Translations under genes and position numbers: made by a program
Notes under the pieces: generated by a model
The model's input: only the letters and a program-made list of their open reading frames with translations
Databases searched by the model: none
Told to the model about the DNA's origin: nothing
Assembly (NCBI GenBank): GCA_036402115.1
Contig: DASWTM010000297.1
Span: 1 to 64,000 of the forward strand
DNA length: 64,000 bases
Source: Chryseosolibacter sp036402115
GTDB taxonomy: Bacteria > Bacteroidota > Bacteroidia > Cytophagales > Cyclobacteriaceae
Direction: 5' to 3'
Part shown: positions 36,693 through 45,304 of the stretch, piece after piece
Layout: each line of letters begins with the position of its first letter
Position numbering within the stretch: the first letter of the stretch is position 1

Positions 36693-37550
36693 ATGAAAAA
36701 AATACTTGTCCCTACTGATCTTACTGCAACCGCTGAACTCGGTGTTCAACTGGCGGTTGAAATTGCAAAACGTTGTGGTGCAACGGTTAGCCTGGTGAAC
36801 TTCACGCGTCATCCACTCGGGTCGACTTTCTCGGCTTCAGGTGAAGTGAACCTTGCTGAAGACGATGAAGAAAATGCGTTCACGCTTCAGCTTCTGCAGA
36901 CAAAAAAGGAGCAACTGGAACAGCTCGTGCTCAAATACGCGACTGATGGAGTGAAGTTCGAGACGGCCGTGATTGACGCTAAATTTAAGTCAGGTATCGA
37001 TGCACTGATGAGTCAGTCCGATATCGATCTGGTCGTGATGGGAACCTCAGGCGAAGAAAACGCCAAAGAAGTTTTCCTCGGCAACCATACCGAGCAGGCC
37101 ATTAAGGTTGCTTCCGTGCCTGTACTGTCGGTTCGCGATGGTTTTTCCATCACTGAGTTTGACAACATCGTTGTTGCTGTAAGTGTCATCACCGACAACC
37201 AGGTCGCTGACGGACTTGATCAGTTGAAAAAAATCTGGAGTTGCTTCAACTCGCATGTGCATCTTGTCCATGTGCGGGATCGTAAGCGTGAATCCAATCT
37301 TATTCTTGATGAATACTTCACGCGCATGGCAACCATTGCAGGCGTTCCGAAATTTTCTGTGACGATCCTCGATGGCGATGAACCTTCAGAAGTCATCAGC
37401 GAGTACGCAGAAAAGGTAAACGCAGGTCTGATTGCAGTCCTGAAGAACAGCAAAGACGGAATCTTTAGAATGTTCGGCAACCGTTTTACAAACCGCATTA
37501 TTAAAGAGGAGGGAAGACCGGTCTTCACCCTCAACCTGCAGAATACGTAA
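36693..37550 (+). CDS. Universal stress protein, two Usp domains
   Basis: 285 residues from ATG 36693 (MKKILVPTDLTATAELGVQL), chosen because the Usp domain begins right there. The first domain is complete and has the ATP-loop-like VVMGTSGEENAKEVFLGNHTEQAIK; the second (about 155-285; IVVAVSVITDN to NRFTNRIIKEEGRPVFTL) is shorter, with its loop degenerate (AVLKNSKDGIFRMFGNRF). Tandem Usp proteins act in starvation and stress responses, details unknown. Two bases after its stop a gtccaca heptad array begins. Confidence 0.9.
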   Translation: MKKILVPTDLTATAELGVQLAVEIAKRCGATVSLVNFTRHPLGSTFSASGEVNLAEDDEENAFTLQLLQTKKEQLEQLVLKYATDGVKFETAVIDAKFKSGIDALMSQSDIDLVVMGTSGEENAKEVFLGNHTEQAIKVASVPVLSVRDGFSITEFDNIVVAVSVITDNQVADGLDQLKKIWSCFNSHVHLVHVRDRKRESNLILDEYFTRMATIAGVPKFSVTILDGDEPSEVISEYAEKVNAGLIAVLKNSKDGIFRMFGNRFTNRIIKEEGRPVFTLNLQNT

Positions 37551-37552
37551 AG

Positions 37553-37603
37553 TGTCCACAGTCCACAGTCGATGGTCCACAGCATCGCTGTCGACCGTGG
37601 ACT
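37553..37603. repeat. Inverted heptad-array hairpin, word gtccaca
   Basis: Units gtccaca, gtccaca, gtcgatg, gtccaca run from 37554; the right arm (about 37588-37603, ctgtcgaccgtggact) is their reverse complement. agtccacagtcga pairs with tcgaccgtggact at 12 of 13 positions. It begins two bases after the usp stop. The same word is used at 50706-50783 and 50821-50896. Confidence 0.82.
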
Positions 37604-37770
37604 CTCACTCATTAAGAGCGCCTACACTCGCGTGGAGAAAATACCGAATTCAAACCGCGGAGAGCACGGAGAAGCGCGGAGCAACGCGGAGGATTTTTTG
37701 AAAGAAACCGAGGCAAGCACCCGGTGTTTTCGTTTCTATATTCGATTATTCTCCCCCCGATAAAGTCTTG

Positions 37771-38086
37771 CTCATTTAATCCAAGCGCCAGCGCGACTAC
37801 CAGCTCTTTGCGCTCTTCGCGTCTGAGATGCCCCGTGAGCGTGATAACCTTCAATCTCGATTCTCAACGCTGGGCAGTACTGTTGCATTACGTATCCTCC
37901 GCGTTAACCCTGCATTTATTTCCTTTGCAGTTCGCACTCCCTCATTCCAAGCGCCAGCGCGACTACTCCCTCTTTGCGCCCTTAGCGTTTGAGATGCCCT
38001 CTGCGTGAGATAAGCCGCGATCTCGATTCTCCCCGTTGAGCAGCACTGTTGCATTACGTAACCTTTGCGTTAACCCTGCATTTAAT
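37771..38086. repeat. Tandem direct repeat of about 150 bp (two copies)
   Basis: Copy 1 (37771-37919) and copy 2 (37941-38086) share ccaagcgccagcgcgacta, tctcgattct, tgttgcattacgta and gcgttaaccctgcattta in the same order, with scattered changes. Before copy 1, at 37658-37692, lies a run of gcgga/acgga words (period 9-10) that is partly the inverse of the tcctccgcgtt part of copy 1. A similar ccgcgtctcagcgcctttgcgg string is at 31966-31989. The 567-bp gap has no credible gene. Confidence 0.72.
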
Positions 38087-38117
38087 CACGTTGAAGTTCA
38101 CACTCCAGCCGGTGACA

Positions 38118-39614
38118 CTAGATCCTACCGTACAACGCACACAACTGCCTCAACCACAACTCTTCCTTCTCGAACGCTATCTCCCCACTCAACCTCCACT
38201 GCCAGTTCTTACTCGTGGATGCTGGAACATTCATCCGTGAATTCTCATCCAGCCCTAATACATCCTGCATCGGGATAATAGCAGTCTTTGCCACTGAAGC
38301 ATACGCCATCCGGATCAAAACTTCATGGATATTTTTTTCGGATACATTGGTGTTTGCGTAACTCCGCACTTGCTCCCGGATTTTATCTTTTAATTCTTTT
38401 CGGTACCAACCCACGGTTGTGTTGTTGTCATGCGTGCCGGTGTATGCGACAAAATCTGTTTTGTAGTTGTGCGGAATATGATCAGACTCCGCCATCGTAT
38501 CGCCAAATGCAAACTGCAGCACTTTCATCCCTGGCAGTTTGAAATGAAGGCGAAGTTTGTGCACCGCTTCACTGATATCGCCAAGATCTTCGGCAACAAA
38601 AGGTAATTTGCCGAACTCTTGTTTCAGCACAGAAAAGAAATGTTCTCCCGGACCAAGTTTCCACTCACCGCGCACCGCAGTTTTTTCCTTCGCGGGCACT
38701 TCCCAGAAATCCGCGAATGCGCGAAAATGATCGAGACGCAACACATCCACCAACTCCATATTCTTGCGAATCCGTTTCATCCACCAGTCATAGCCCTGAT
38801 CTCTCAGTACATCCCATCGATACACCGGCATGCCCCATAGCTGTCCATCTTCATTAAAATAGTCAGGAGGAACCCCGGCAACCCCCGCTATCGAACCGTT
38901 TTTATTTAATTTAAAAATCTCCTGGCGAGACCAGACATCGACCGAATCGTAGCTCACATAAAATGGCAGATCTCCGAGGATATCAATATTCAAGTCATTG
39001 CAGTAACGCTTCAGGTTCTTCCATTGATGAAAGAATATAAACTGCAGCCACTTCGTATACGTGATCTCTTCCTGATTCTCTGCTGAAAATTTCAGCAGGC
39101 TCTTGAGGTTCCGAAGTTTGAACGAGTCAGGCCATTCGTGCCATGGCTTGTTCTTATGTGCAGACTTCAGGGCTGAGTACAATGCATAGTCATCCAGCCA
39201 ATGGGCTTCGCGATCACAAAACGCTTCAAACGCTGCCTTTCGCTGCGACTTCATATTTTTGAACGCCTTCGAAAACAGCTTCGACTTATGCTGAATTGCC
39301 TTCGCATAATTGACTTTGTCCGATGTAGTAATTTTCACCTCATTGAGGTCATCTTTCGCCAGGTATCCCTCCTCAAATAACTTCTCCGGACTGATCAGCC
39401 AGATATTTCCAGCCATACTCGACACCGAACTATATGGAGAAAAAGACTGCGCTGCATCAATAGGCGTCAGCGGAAGAATCTGCCAATACTTCTGTCCCGA
39501 CCTATTCAAAAAATCCGCAAACGCAAACGCCTGATTTCCCAGGTCACCAATACCAAAAGGTGATGGGAGAGAAGTAATCGAGAGGAGGATGCCTGAAGAG
39601 CGTTTTTTATTCAT
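38118..39614 (-). CDS. malQ: 4-alpha-glucanotransferase (amylomaltase), GH77
   Basis: 498 residues from ATG 39614 (MNKKRSSGILLSITSLPSPF), the normal GH77 start; an ATG at 39671 adds an unlikely extension. Catalytic residues: nucleophile Asp295 in VLRLDHFRAFADFW, acid/base Glu342 in PFVAEDLGDI, and Asp396 in YTGTHDNNT. SSVSSMAGN (substrate loop) is present. It moves maltosyl and longer units between maltodextrins in the cytoplasm, feeding GlgX/TreY products back. It is followed by glgX upstream on the same strand with a 203-bp gap holding heptad arrays. Confidence 0.96.
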   Translation of the reverse strand: MNKKRSSGILLSITSLPSPFGIGDLGNQAFAFADFLNRSGQKYWQILPLTPIDAAQSFSPYSSVSSMAGNIWLISPEKLFEEGYLAKDDLNEVKITTSDKVNYAKAIQHKSKLFSKAFKNMKSQRKAAFEAFCDREAHWLDDYALYSALKSAHKNKPWHEWPDSFKLRNLKSLLKFSAENQEEITYTKWLQFIFFHQWKNLKRYCNDLNIDILGDLPFYVSYDSVDVWSRQEIFKLNKNGSIAGVAGVPPDYFNEDGQLWGMPVYRWDVLRDQGYDWWMKRIRKNMELVDVLRLDHFRAFADFWEVPAKEKTAVRGEWKLGPGEHFFSVLKQEFGKLPFVAEDLGDISEAVHKLRLHFKLPGMKVLQFAFGDTMAESDHIPHNYKTDFVAYTGTHDNNTTVGWYRKELKDKIREQVRSYANTNVSEKNIHEVLIRMAYASVAKTAIIPMQDVLGLDENSRMNVPASTSKNWQWRLSGEIAFEKEELWLRQLCALYGRI

Positions 39615-39632
39615 GTAGTAATATTTTGAACC

Positions 39633-39750
39633 CAAAATTCCAATAACCAATAACCAAATCTCAAATTCCAAACACCGAACGATTAGTTACGTCCCTATAG
39701 ATCCGGAACCACAAACTCCAAACCACAAACTATAAACAAACCCGAAACCG
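39633..39750. repeat. Two heptad arrays between glgX and malQ (ccaataa and aaccaca words)
   Basis: Array 1 (about 39649-39680): ccaataa, ccaataa, ccaaatc, tcaaatt, ccaaaca, ccgaacg. Array 2 (about 39706-39740): aaccaca, aactcca, aaccaca, aactata, aacaaac, that is a 14-base super-unit. Both keep exact seven-base register with different words, on the same strand sense, without an inverted partner. Confidence 0.7.
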
Positions 39751-39817
39751 CCCCGCGAAGACTATCCTTTCACCCTACCGCTACTCTATTTGTGATTTGA
39801 TCATTGATCATTGGAAT

Positions 39818-41938
39818 TTATTTTTTAATCGGATAGTGCAACACCACTACCGACCTTCCATCAACTTCCACCGTTTCTCCGGCTTCATATGATTCCTTGT
39901 CTTCGACATCCTCTACGCTGGTGTCGATGATCTTTGTCCAGTGTTTGCCGTATTTTGCTTCCGGCAACGTGAAGGCTAGGGGCTCGTGATGAGCGTTGAA
40001 GATCACGTAGAAACTGTCGTCTGTGATGCGTTGACCTTTTGGATCAGTCCAATGAATGCCGAGGCCATTGAGATAAATTCCCAACGACTTCGCGTATCCT
40101 ACGTTCCAATGTTCTTCGTTCATCTCCACACCATCCGGAGAGAACCAGGCTATGTCTTCGACCTTACTTCCTTTGATCGGTTGTCCCTGAAACCAACGTC
40201 TGCGGCAGAATACAGGGTGAGATGTTCTCAAATGAATGAGTTTCTGCGTAAAGGCAAGCAGCGACTTGTCTGCTTTGTCCCAGTTCAACCACGAGATTTC
40301 GTTGTCCTGGCAATAGGCATTGTTGTTTCCTTTCTGCGTGCGGCTAATTTCATCGCCAGCTACCAGCATTGGTACACCTTGTGATAGAAATAGCGTAGTC
40401 AGTAGGTTGCGCTTTTGCTTCGCACGGAGTTTGAGAATTTCAGGATCTTCTGTCTCACCTTCCACGCCACAGTTCCACGAACGGTTATGACTCTCTCCGT
40501 CCTTGTTGTCCTCACCGTTGGCTTCGTTGTGTTTTTCGTTGTACGAAACTAGGTCATTCAGCGTGAAACCATCGTGGGCAGTAATAAAGTTTACACTTGC
40601 AGTCGGCCTCCGATAGTCGCCTTCATATAGGTCCGGGCTTCCAGTGAAGCGCAAGGCAAATTCACCAAGCATACTATCGGCACCACGCCAGAAGTCGCGA
40701 ATGCAGTCGCGGTACTTGCCGTTCCACTCAACCCATCCGGGAGGAAATTTTCCCACCTGGTATCCCCCTTCCCCAATGTCCCACGGCTCTGCGATCAACT
40801 TTACTTGTGAGATCACCGGATCCTGGTGAATAATATCAAAGAAAGCACTCAAGCGATCGACTTCATGAAGCTCGCGCGCCAGGGTTGCAGCCAGGTCAAA
40901 GCGGAATCCATCGACATGCATTTCAAGTATCCAATACCGAAGACTATCCATCATCAGGCGAAGCACATTAGGCAAGTTCGCATTCAACGTATTGCCGGTT
41001 CCTGTATAATCATTGTAGTAACGCTTGTCGTCCATGAGGCGGTAGTATGAGGCGTTATCGATTCCTTTAAACGACAAGGTTGGGCCCATGTGATTACCCT
41101 CAGCGGTATGGTTGTAAACTACATCGAGGATGATTTCAATCCCAGCTTCATGAAGTGTTTTCACAAGTGTTTTGAATTCATGCACCTGTTCGCCATTCAC
41201 GCCACTGCTGGCATATCGTGCATCCGGGGCGAAGAATCCGATGGTGTTGTATCCCCAATAATTTGAAAGACCTTTCTCCTGCAAGTGACGGTCATTAACA
41301 AAATGGTGCACGGGCATGAGTTCAACGGCAGTAACACCGAGCTCTTTTAAATAGTTGATGGCCACCGGGTGGGTCATTCCTGCATACGTCCCGCGGATGC
41401 CCTCCGGGATTTCCGGATGCATCATTGTAAATCCTTTGAGGTGCGTTTCATAAATAATCGATTTGTGATAAGGAAGGCGCAATGGCTTGTCATTGCCCCA
41501 GTCAAAGCCACCATCGATGACAACACTTTTCGGAATGAAAGGCGCGCTGTCCATGTCACTCATCTTAAGATCTTCATCAGGATTGCCTACCTCATATCCA
41601 AATAAAGCATCACTCCATTTGATTGTTCCGGCAATTGCTTTCGCATAGGGATCGATGAGAAGTTTATTCGGGTTGTATCGATGACCTTCGGAAGGATTGT
41701 ATGTTCCATGAACCCGGTAGCCGTAGAGTTGGCCCGCCTTTACTTCAGGTAACAGCACGTGCCAGATCTGATGAGATCTTTCTTTAATTGGGATCTTAGT
41801 CACCTCAGATTTACCATGAGCCTCATCAAACAAGCAAAGTTCAACGGCTGTGGCATTGTCGGCATAAAGTGCAAAGTTTACTCCTTCAGGAGTCACAGTG
41901 GCGCCCAGCGGATACGGGCTACCCGGATAAATTTTCAT
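39818..41938 (-). CDS. glgX: Glycogen debranching enzyme GlgX (GH13, isoamylase-type)
   Basis: 706 residues. An N-terminal CBM48-type domain (about 1-150; GVNFALYADNATAVELCLFD, LYGYRVHGTY) is followed by a GH13 barrel with DVVYNHTAEG (region I), nucleophile Asp348 in DGFRFDLAATL, acid/base Glu384 in LIAEPWDIG, and Asp456 in FITAHDGFTL. The C-terminal domain is all beta. It cleaves alpha-1,6 branches of glycogen, releasing maltodextrins for MalQ and TreY. The 26-bp gap to the second GH57 gene (upstream, same strand) suggests one transcript. Confidence 0.96.
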   Translation of the reverse strand: MKIYPGSPYPLGATVTPEGVNFALYADNATAVELCLFDEAHGKSEVTKIPIKERSHQIWHVLLPEVKAGQLYGYRVHGTYNPSEGHRYNPNKLLIDPYAKAIAGTIKWSDALFGYEVGNPDEDLKMSDMDSAPFIPKSVVIDGGFDWGNDKPLRLPYHKSIIYETHLKGFTMMHPEIPEGIRGTYAGMTHPVAINYLKELGVTAVELMPVHHFVNDRHLQEKGLSNYWGYNTIGFFAPDARYASSGVNGEQVHEFKTLVKTLHEAGIEIILDVVYNHTAEGNHMGPTLSFKGIDNASYYRLMDDKRYYNDYTGTGNTLNANLPNVLRLMMDSLRYWILEMHVDGFRFDLAATLARELHEVDRLSAFFDIIHQDPVISQVKLIAEPWDIGEGGYQVGKFPPGWVEWNGKYRDCIRDFWRGADSMLGEFALRFTGSPDLYEGDYRRPTASVNFITAHDGFTLNDLVSYNEKHNEANGEDNKDGESHNRSWNCGVEGETEDPEILKLRAKQKRNLLTTLFLSQGVPMLVAGDEISRTQKGNNNAYCQDNEISWLNWDKADKSLLAFTQKLIHLRTSHPVFCRRRWFQGQPIKGSKVEDIAWFSPDGVEMNEEHWNVGYAKSLGIYLNGLGIHWTDPKGQRITDDSFYVIFNAHHEPLAFTLPEAKYGKHWTKIIDTSVEDVEDKESYEAGETVEVDGRSVVVLHYPIKK

Positions 41939-41964
41939 ATACAGTAATACTTATTAGTTATGTG

Positions 41965-43245
41965 TTATGTGATTGGCCCGGTCCTCGATTCAAGCCTAAG
42001 CGCCCACAACGGTGTGTTGAGATTTCGCCTTTCGGCCTCCATCCCTTCATTGTGTTTGTCGGTTGCTCCATCGAACATCGGATCAGCAATCTTGTCGTTG
42101 ATATACTGAACGCATGCCATATAGCAGTCGAACGCTTTTTGAGGAGATTCACACGGAGATAGGCTGTTAGCACCTTCCGCTTTGTCAGACATATAGTAAA
42201 AGTGGTCAGAGGCTTGCAATAATTTCCACAGGGTGATGAGCTCCGGATCGCCTTTTCGTTTCACAACCTGTTCGAGTGCAATCATCGCACTGAAGGCTTC
42301 CCGTTGACGATCGTTTCCGACCCAGTCTGATAAATCGCTTCCGGCTACTGCGATGTAATCCGGGATGGAGATGGCCCGCTCAGCCTTATAACGATGGACA
42401 ACCTCCGAGGCGGTCATCATCTTATACGTGTTTTGTATAGCAAGCATCAGTAACAAATGCTCGAGGAAACCGAATACTCCGGAGTCTGCAGTGTTGTGTT
42501 CGCCAAACGTTTCGTAGTCGACACACAGCGTCAGGAGGTTTTCGTTTTCAGGCATCGCTTCAAGCCATGACATGAATTTGTCAGCTGTAATATCCCAATA
42601 ACTTTTGCCTACACGAAATGCAATATCGTCACTCAGCGCCTGGTGGCGCATCAGTATTTTAAGCCCATTGTTGTCGCGGTGTTCGTAGAGCGTCTGGCTA
42701 CGATTCTGTCGCAGTCCTCGCTCGCATCCTTCCGTCAAGACGCCCTCGAATCCCATCATGTGGATTCTTCGCCCGATGTCATCGTTATAAATGAGGTTGG
42801 TATTCTTGAACACGGCCGGACGAATTCCGAAGTGCTCGATAATTTTTTCTACATGTTGAAGAACTTGTATTTCGAATTCATCGCTGTCCAGGATGAAGGC
42901 AAGCGAATGGTAATACGGTTCTGCGATAAAGTCCACGGATCCCGTTGCTGCCAGCTTCTTAAAACTTTCGAGTGCCTCTGGTGCATACGCTTCCATTTGT
43001 TCAAGTGCAAGACCAGAGATGGAAAAAGAAAGTTTGATCGTTGGATACTGCTCTACCAGGCGTAGCAGCAATGTGTTAGTCGGGATGTAACAGTTTCTTG
43101 CTACGCGTTGCATGATGTCCAGATCCAGTTCCTCCGCGGTCATGGCCGTGTTATCATTGTTATATCCTGCCAGTCGCTTCGGCTGATGAATCTGGAAACA
43201 GAGTACCAAATGCCTGCTATCAATCTGCTGTGTCGCCATACCCAC
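41965..43245 (-). CDS. GH57 alpha-amylase-like paralogue with altered nucleophile
   Basis: 426 residues (the start may be the second Met, 43239). It has the same plan as the GH57 protein at 32524: LVLCFQIHQPKRL, SVDFIAEPYYHSLAF, TLCVDYETFGEHN with the acid/base Asp243 kept. But region 3 reads FKNTNLIYNDDIG: Asn150 (codon aac, 42796-42798 on the minus strand) stands where the paralogue has Glu155. If that Glu is the nucleophile, as the family alignment implies, this protein should not hydrolyse by the normal retaining mechanism. A binding or regulatory role in glycogen handling is possible (inference). It is next to glgX and divergent from treZ. Confidence 0.88.
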   Translation of the reverse strand: MGMATQQIDSRHLVLCFQIHQPKRLAGYNNDNTAMTAEELDLDIMQRVARNCYIPTNTLLLRLVEQYPTIKLSFSISGLALEQMEAYAPEALESFKKLAATGSVDFIAEPYYHSLAFILDSDEFEIQVLQHVEKIIEHFGIRPAVFKNTNLIYNDDIGRRIHMMGFEGVLTEGCERGLRQNRSQTLYEHRDNNGLKILMRHQALSDDIAFRVGKSYWDITADKFMSWLEAMPENENLLTLCVDYETFGEHNTADSGVFGFLEHLLLMLAIQNTYKMMTASEVVHRYKAERAISIPDYIAVAGSDLSDWVGNDRQREAFSAMIALEQVVKRKGDPELITLWKLLQASDHFYYMSDKAEGANSLSPCESPQKAFDCYMACVQYINDKIADPMFDGATDKHNEGMEAERRNLNTPLWALRLESRTGPIT

Positions 43246-43485
43246 CTAATCCTTTAACTGTAATCAGCGTAAAACTTTCATTCCATGGCTAATGCAAGTT
43301 GCTGTGAATCCAAGCTTCGGCTGGAAGGATGACAATCACGCACGCACAATTTCTGAAATGCATTGTCAAGCTGTGGGAGGTAAGGCATGCACTTCTTTAA
43401 TCTCAAGGTATTCAAATCCCCTTTATGGAATTTAGGGGTCGGTACTATTTTTATAAACAGGTGAGACTTTATCAAACCTTATTAC
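43246..43485. promoter_or_regulatory. Divergent control region between GH57 paralogue and treZ
   Basis: 240 bp without ORF. TATTTTTA at 43447-43454 is a weak minus-7 candidate for treZ. The short inverted repeat cccct...agggg (about 43415-43438) could be an operator. Neither is certain. Confidence 0.35.
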
Positions 43486-45300
43486 ATGCGACTAGAATTT
43501 CCCAGGGTGGGAGCGTTTGCGGAGAGTGGAAACAAAACACGTTTCGTGGTCTGGGCTCCGGAAAAATCAACGATGGAAGTAGCGATCGACAACAAGTTTA
43601 TCGCGATGAACAAGGATGAATTTGGCTATTGGTCTGTTACTGCTGATTCAGTGTCAGCGGGTTCGAGATACAAATACAGGATCGATGGCGATAAGATACT
43701 TCCCGATCCCGCATCTTGTTCTCAACCGGAAAGTGTCCATGGTCCCTCAGAAGTACTGGATCGAAACTTTCAATGGAAAGACGGGCATTGGAAAGGTCTT
43801 TCGCTTGGAGAAATGGTCCAATACGAACTTCACGTGGGAACGTTCACGCAAGAGGGAACTTTCGATGGTGTCGTCTCAAAGCTTGAGTATTTAAAAGAGC
43901 TAGGCGTTAACACGATCGAGTTAATGCCGCTTTCCCAATTTCCCGGCAATAGAAACTGGGGATATGATGGCGTCTATCCGTTCGCTGTTCAAAATACCTA
44001 TGGTGGCCCGCAAGGTTTGAAACGGTTAGTGAACGAAGCACATAAATACGGCATCGCTGTTATCCTGGACGTTGTGTATAATCATGAAGGCCCGGAAGGA
44101 AACTATTTTTCTGAGTTTGGTCCGTACTTCACCGAGAAATATAAGACCGGCTGGGGAAGTGCAATTAACTATGACGATGCGCATTGTGATGGTGTAAGAA
44201 ACTACTACTGGCAGAATGCACTGATGTGGCTCGATGAATTTCACATCGATGGACTTCGTTTAGATGCGGTGCATGCCATCTGGGATTTCAGCGCGAAGCA
44301 CTTCATCGATGAACTGCGCGAGAAGGTCCGCGCGCTGGAGGCGGAAACGGGTCGAAAGAAAGTATTGATTGCGGAGTTTGATCTCAATAATCCGAGATAC
44401 ATCAACTCACCAGACGTTGGTGGTTACGGTCTCGATGGCCAATGGATTGACGAATATCATCACGCCCTGCATTCCTTGCTGACCGGTGAAGTGGATGGAT
44501 ACTATGAGGATTTCGGTAAGCCGTCCCATCTGATCCGTTCGTTGAAGAATTCATACGTGTATACGGGCGAGTATTCGATCCACCGTAAAAAAAGCTTCGG
44601 GCTCGCACCAAAAAATCCATACAATCAGTTCGTAGTGTTTGCACAGAATCACGACCAGGTTGGAAACCGCCTCGCAGGTGATCGGATATCAACACAGCTT
44701 TCGCTGGAAGGATTGAAACTCGCTGCCGCTGCCTATATTCTCTCGCCACACGTGCCGATGTTGTTTATGGGCGAAGAGTATGGCGAGAAAAATCCGTTTC
44801 AATATTTTATCAGTCATACGGATGAAAATCTGGTGAAGCTGGTACGGGAAGGACGCAAAAAAGAATTCTCATACTTTAACTGGACAGAAGAAGTGCCTGA
44901 TCCGCAAAGTGAAGACACGTTCAACAAGTGTAAGCTGTCGTGGAAATACAACGATGGCGATGGGGCTATTCTCTTCAAATATTATAAGCACTTGATCAAG
45001 CTTCGGAAATCGCTTAAAGCCTTGCAGTCATTTGAGCGGTCGTCACTCACGATGCTTCCCTCACCTGACTCCAATGTTGTTTTGTTTCAACGTTATCATG
45101 ACGGAAAGGAATTGATCGTTGCACTGAACTTTAGCAAGGATGCCTCAAGGTTCATGCAGCCGTTTCCGTTTACCATTAAAAAAATATTTGATTCATCGTC
45201 AAAACAGTGGGGTGGTCCACTCGACTTCAAGCCGCATCCTATTGACGGTGATGAGCCTGTTCCAATGAATTCACAATCTGTACAGCTTTTTGAGTTTTAG
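43486..45300 (+). CDS. treZ: Malto-oligosyltrehalose trehalohydrolase
   Basis: 604 residues, usual for TreZ (GH13_10). The N-terminal CBM48-like domain covers about 1-95. The barrel has DVVYNHEGPEGNY (region I), nucleophile Asp260 in GLRLDAVHAI, acid/base Glu297 in LIAEFDLNNPR, and Asp390 in FAQNHDQVGNR, the last two typical of TreZ rather than branching enzyme. It releases trehalose from malto-oligosyltrehalose made by TreY, whose gene follows immediately (stop 45300, next ATG 45305). Confidence 0.96.
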   Translation: MRLEFPRVGAFAESGNKTRFVVWAPEKSTMEVAIDNKFIAMNKDEFGYWSVTADSVSAGSRYKYRIDGDKILPDPASCSQPESVHGPSEVLDRNFQWKDGHWKGLSLGEMVQYELHVGTFTQEGTFDGVVSKLEYLKELGVNTIELMPLSQFPGNRNWGYDGVYPFAVQNTYGGPQGLKRLVNEAHKYGIAVILDVVYNHEGPEGNYFSEFGPYFTEKYKTGWGSAINYDDAHCDGVRNYYWQNALMWLDEFHIDGLRLDAVHAIWDFSAKHFIDELREKVRALEAETGRKKVLIAEFDLNNPRYINSPDVGGYGLDGQWIDEYHHALHSLLTGEVDGYYEDFGKPSHLIRSLKNSYVYTGEYSIHRKKSFGLAPKNPYNQFVVFAQNHDQVGNRLAGDRISTQLSLEGLKLAAAAYILSPHVPMLFMGEEYGEKNPFQYFISHTDENLVKLVREGRKKEFSYFNWTEEVPDPQSEDTFNKCKLSWKYNDGDGAILFKYYKHLIKLRKSLKALQSFERSSLTMLPSPDSNVVLFQRYHDGKELIVALNFSKDASRFMQPFPFTIKKIFDSSSKQWGGPLDFKPHPIDGDEPVPMNSQSVQLFEF

Positions 45301-45304
45301 AAAG

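Noticed and set aside
37612..38278. Several 60-94-codon frames over the tandem repeat downstream of usp
   Set aside because: They follow the repeat on both strands, change frame between copies, and one runs into malQ. No protein features.
41951..41976. Heptad array (ttatgtg) between glgX and the second GH57 gene
   Set aside because: Only about two and a half units and it overlaps the GH57 stop codon, so chance cannot be excluded.
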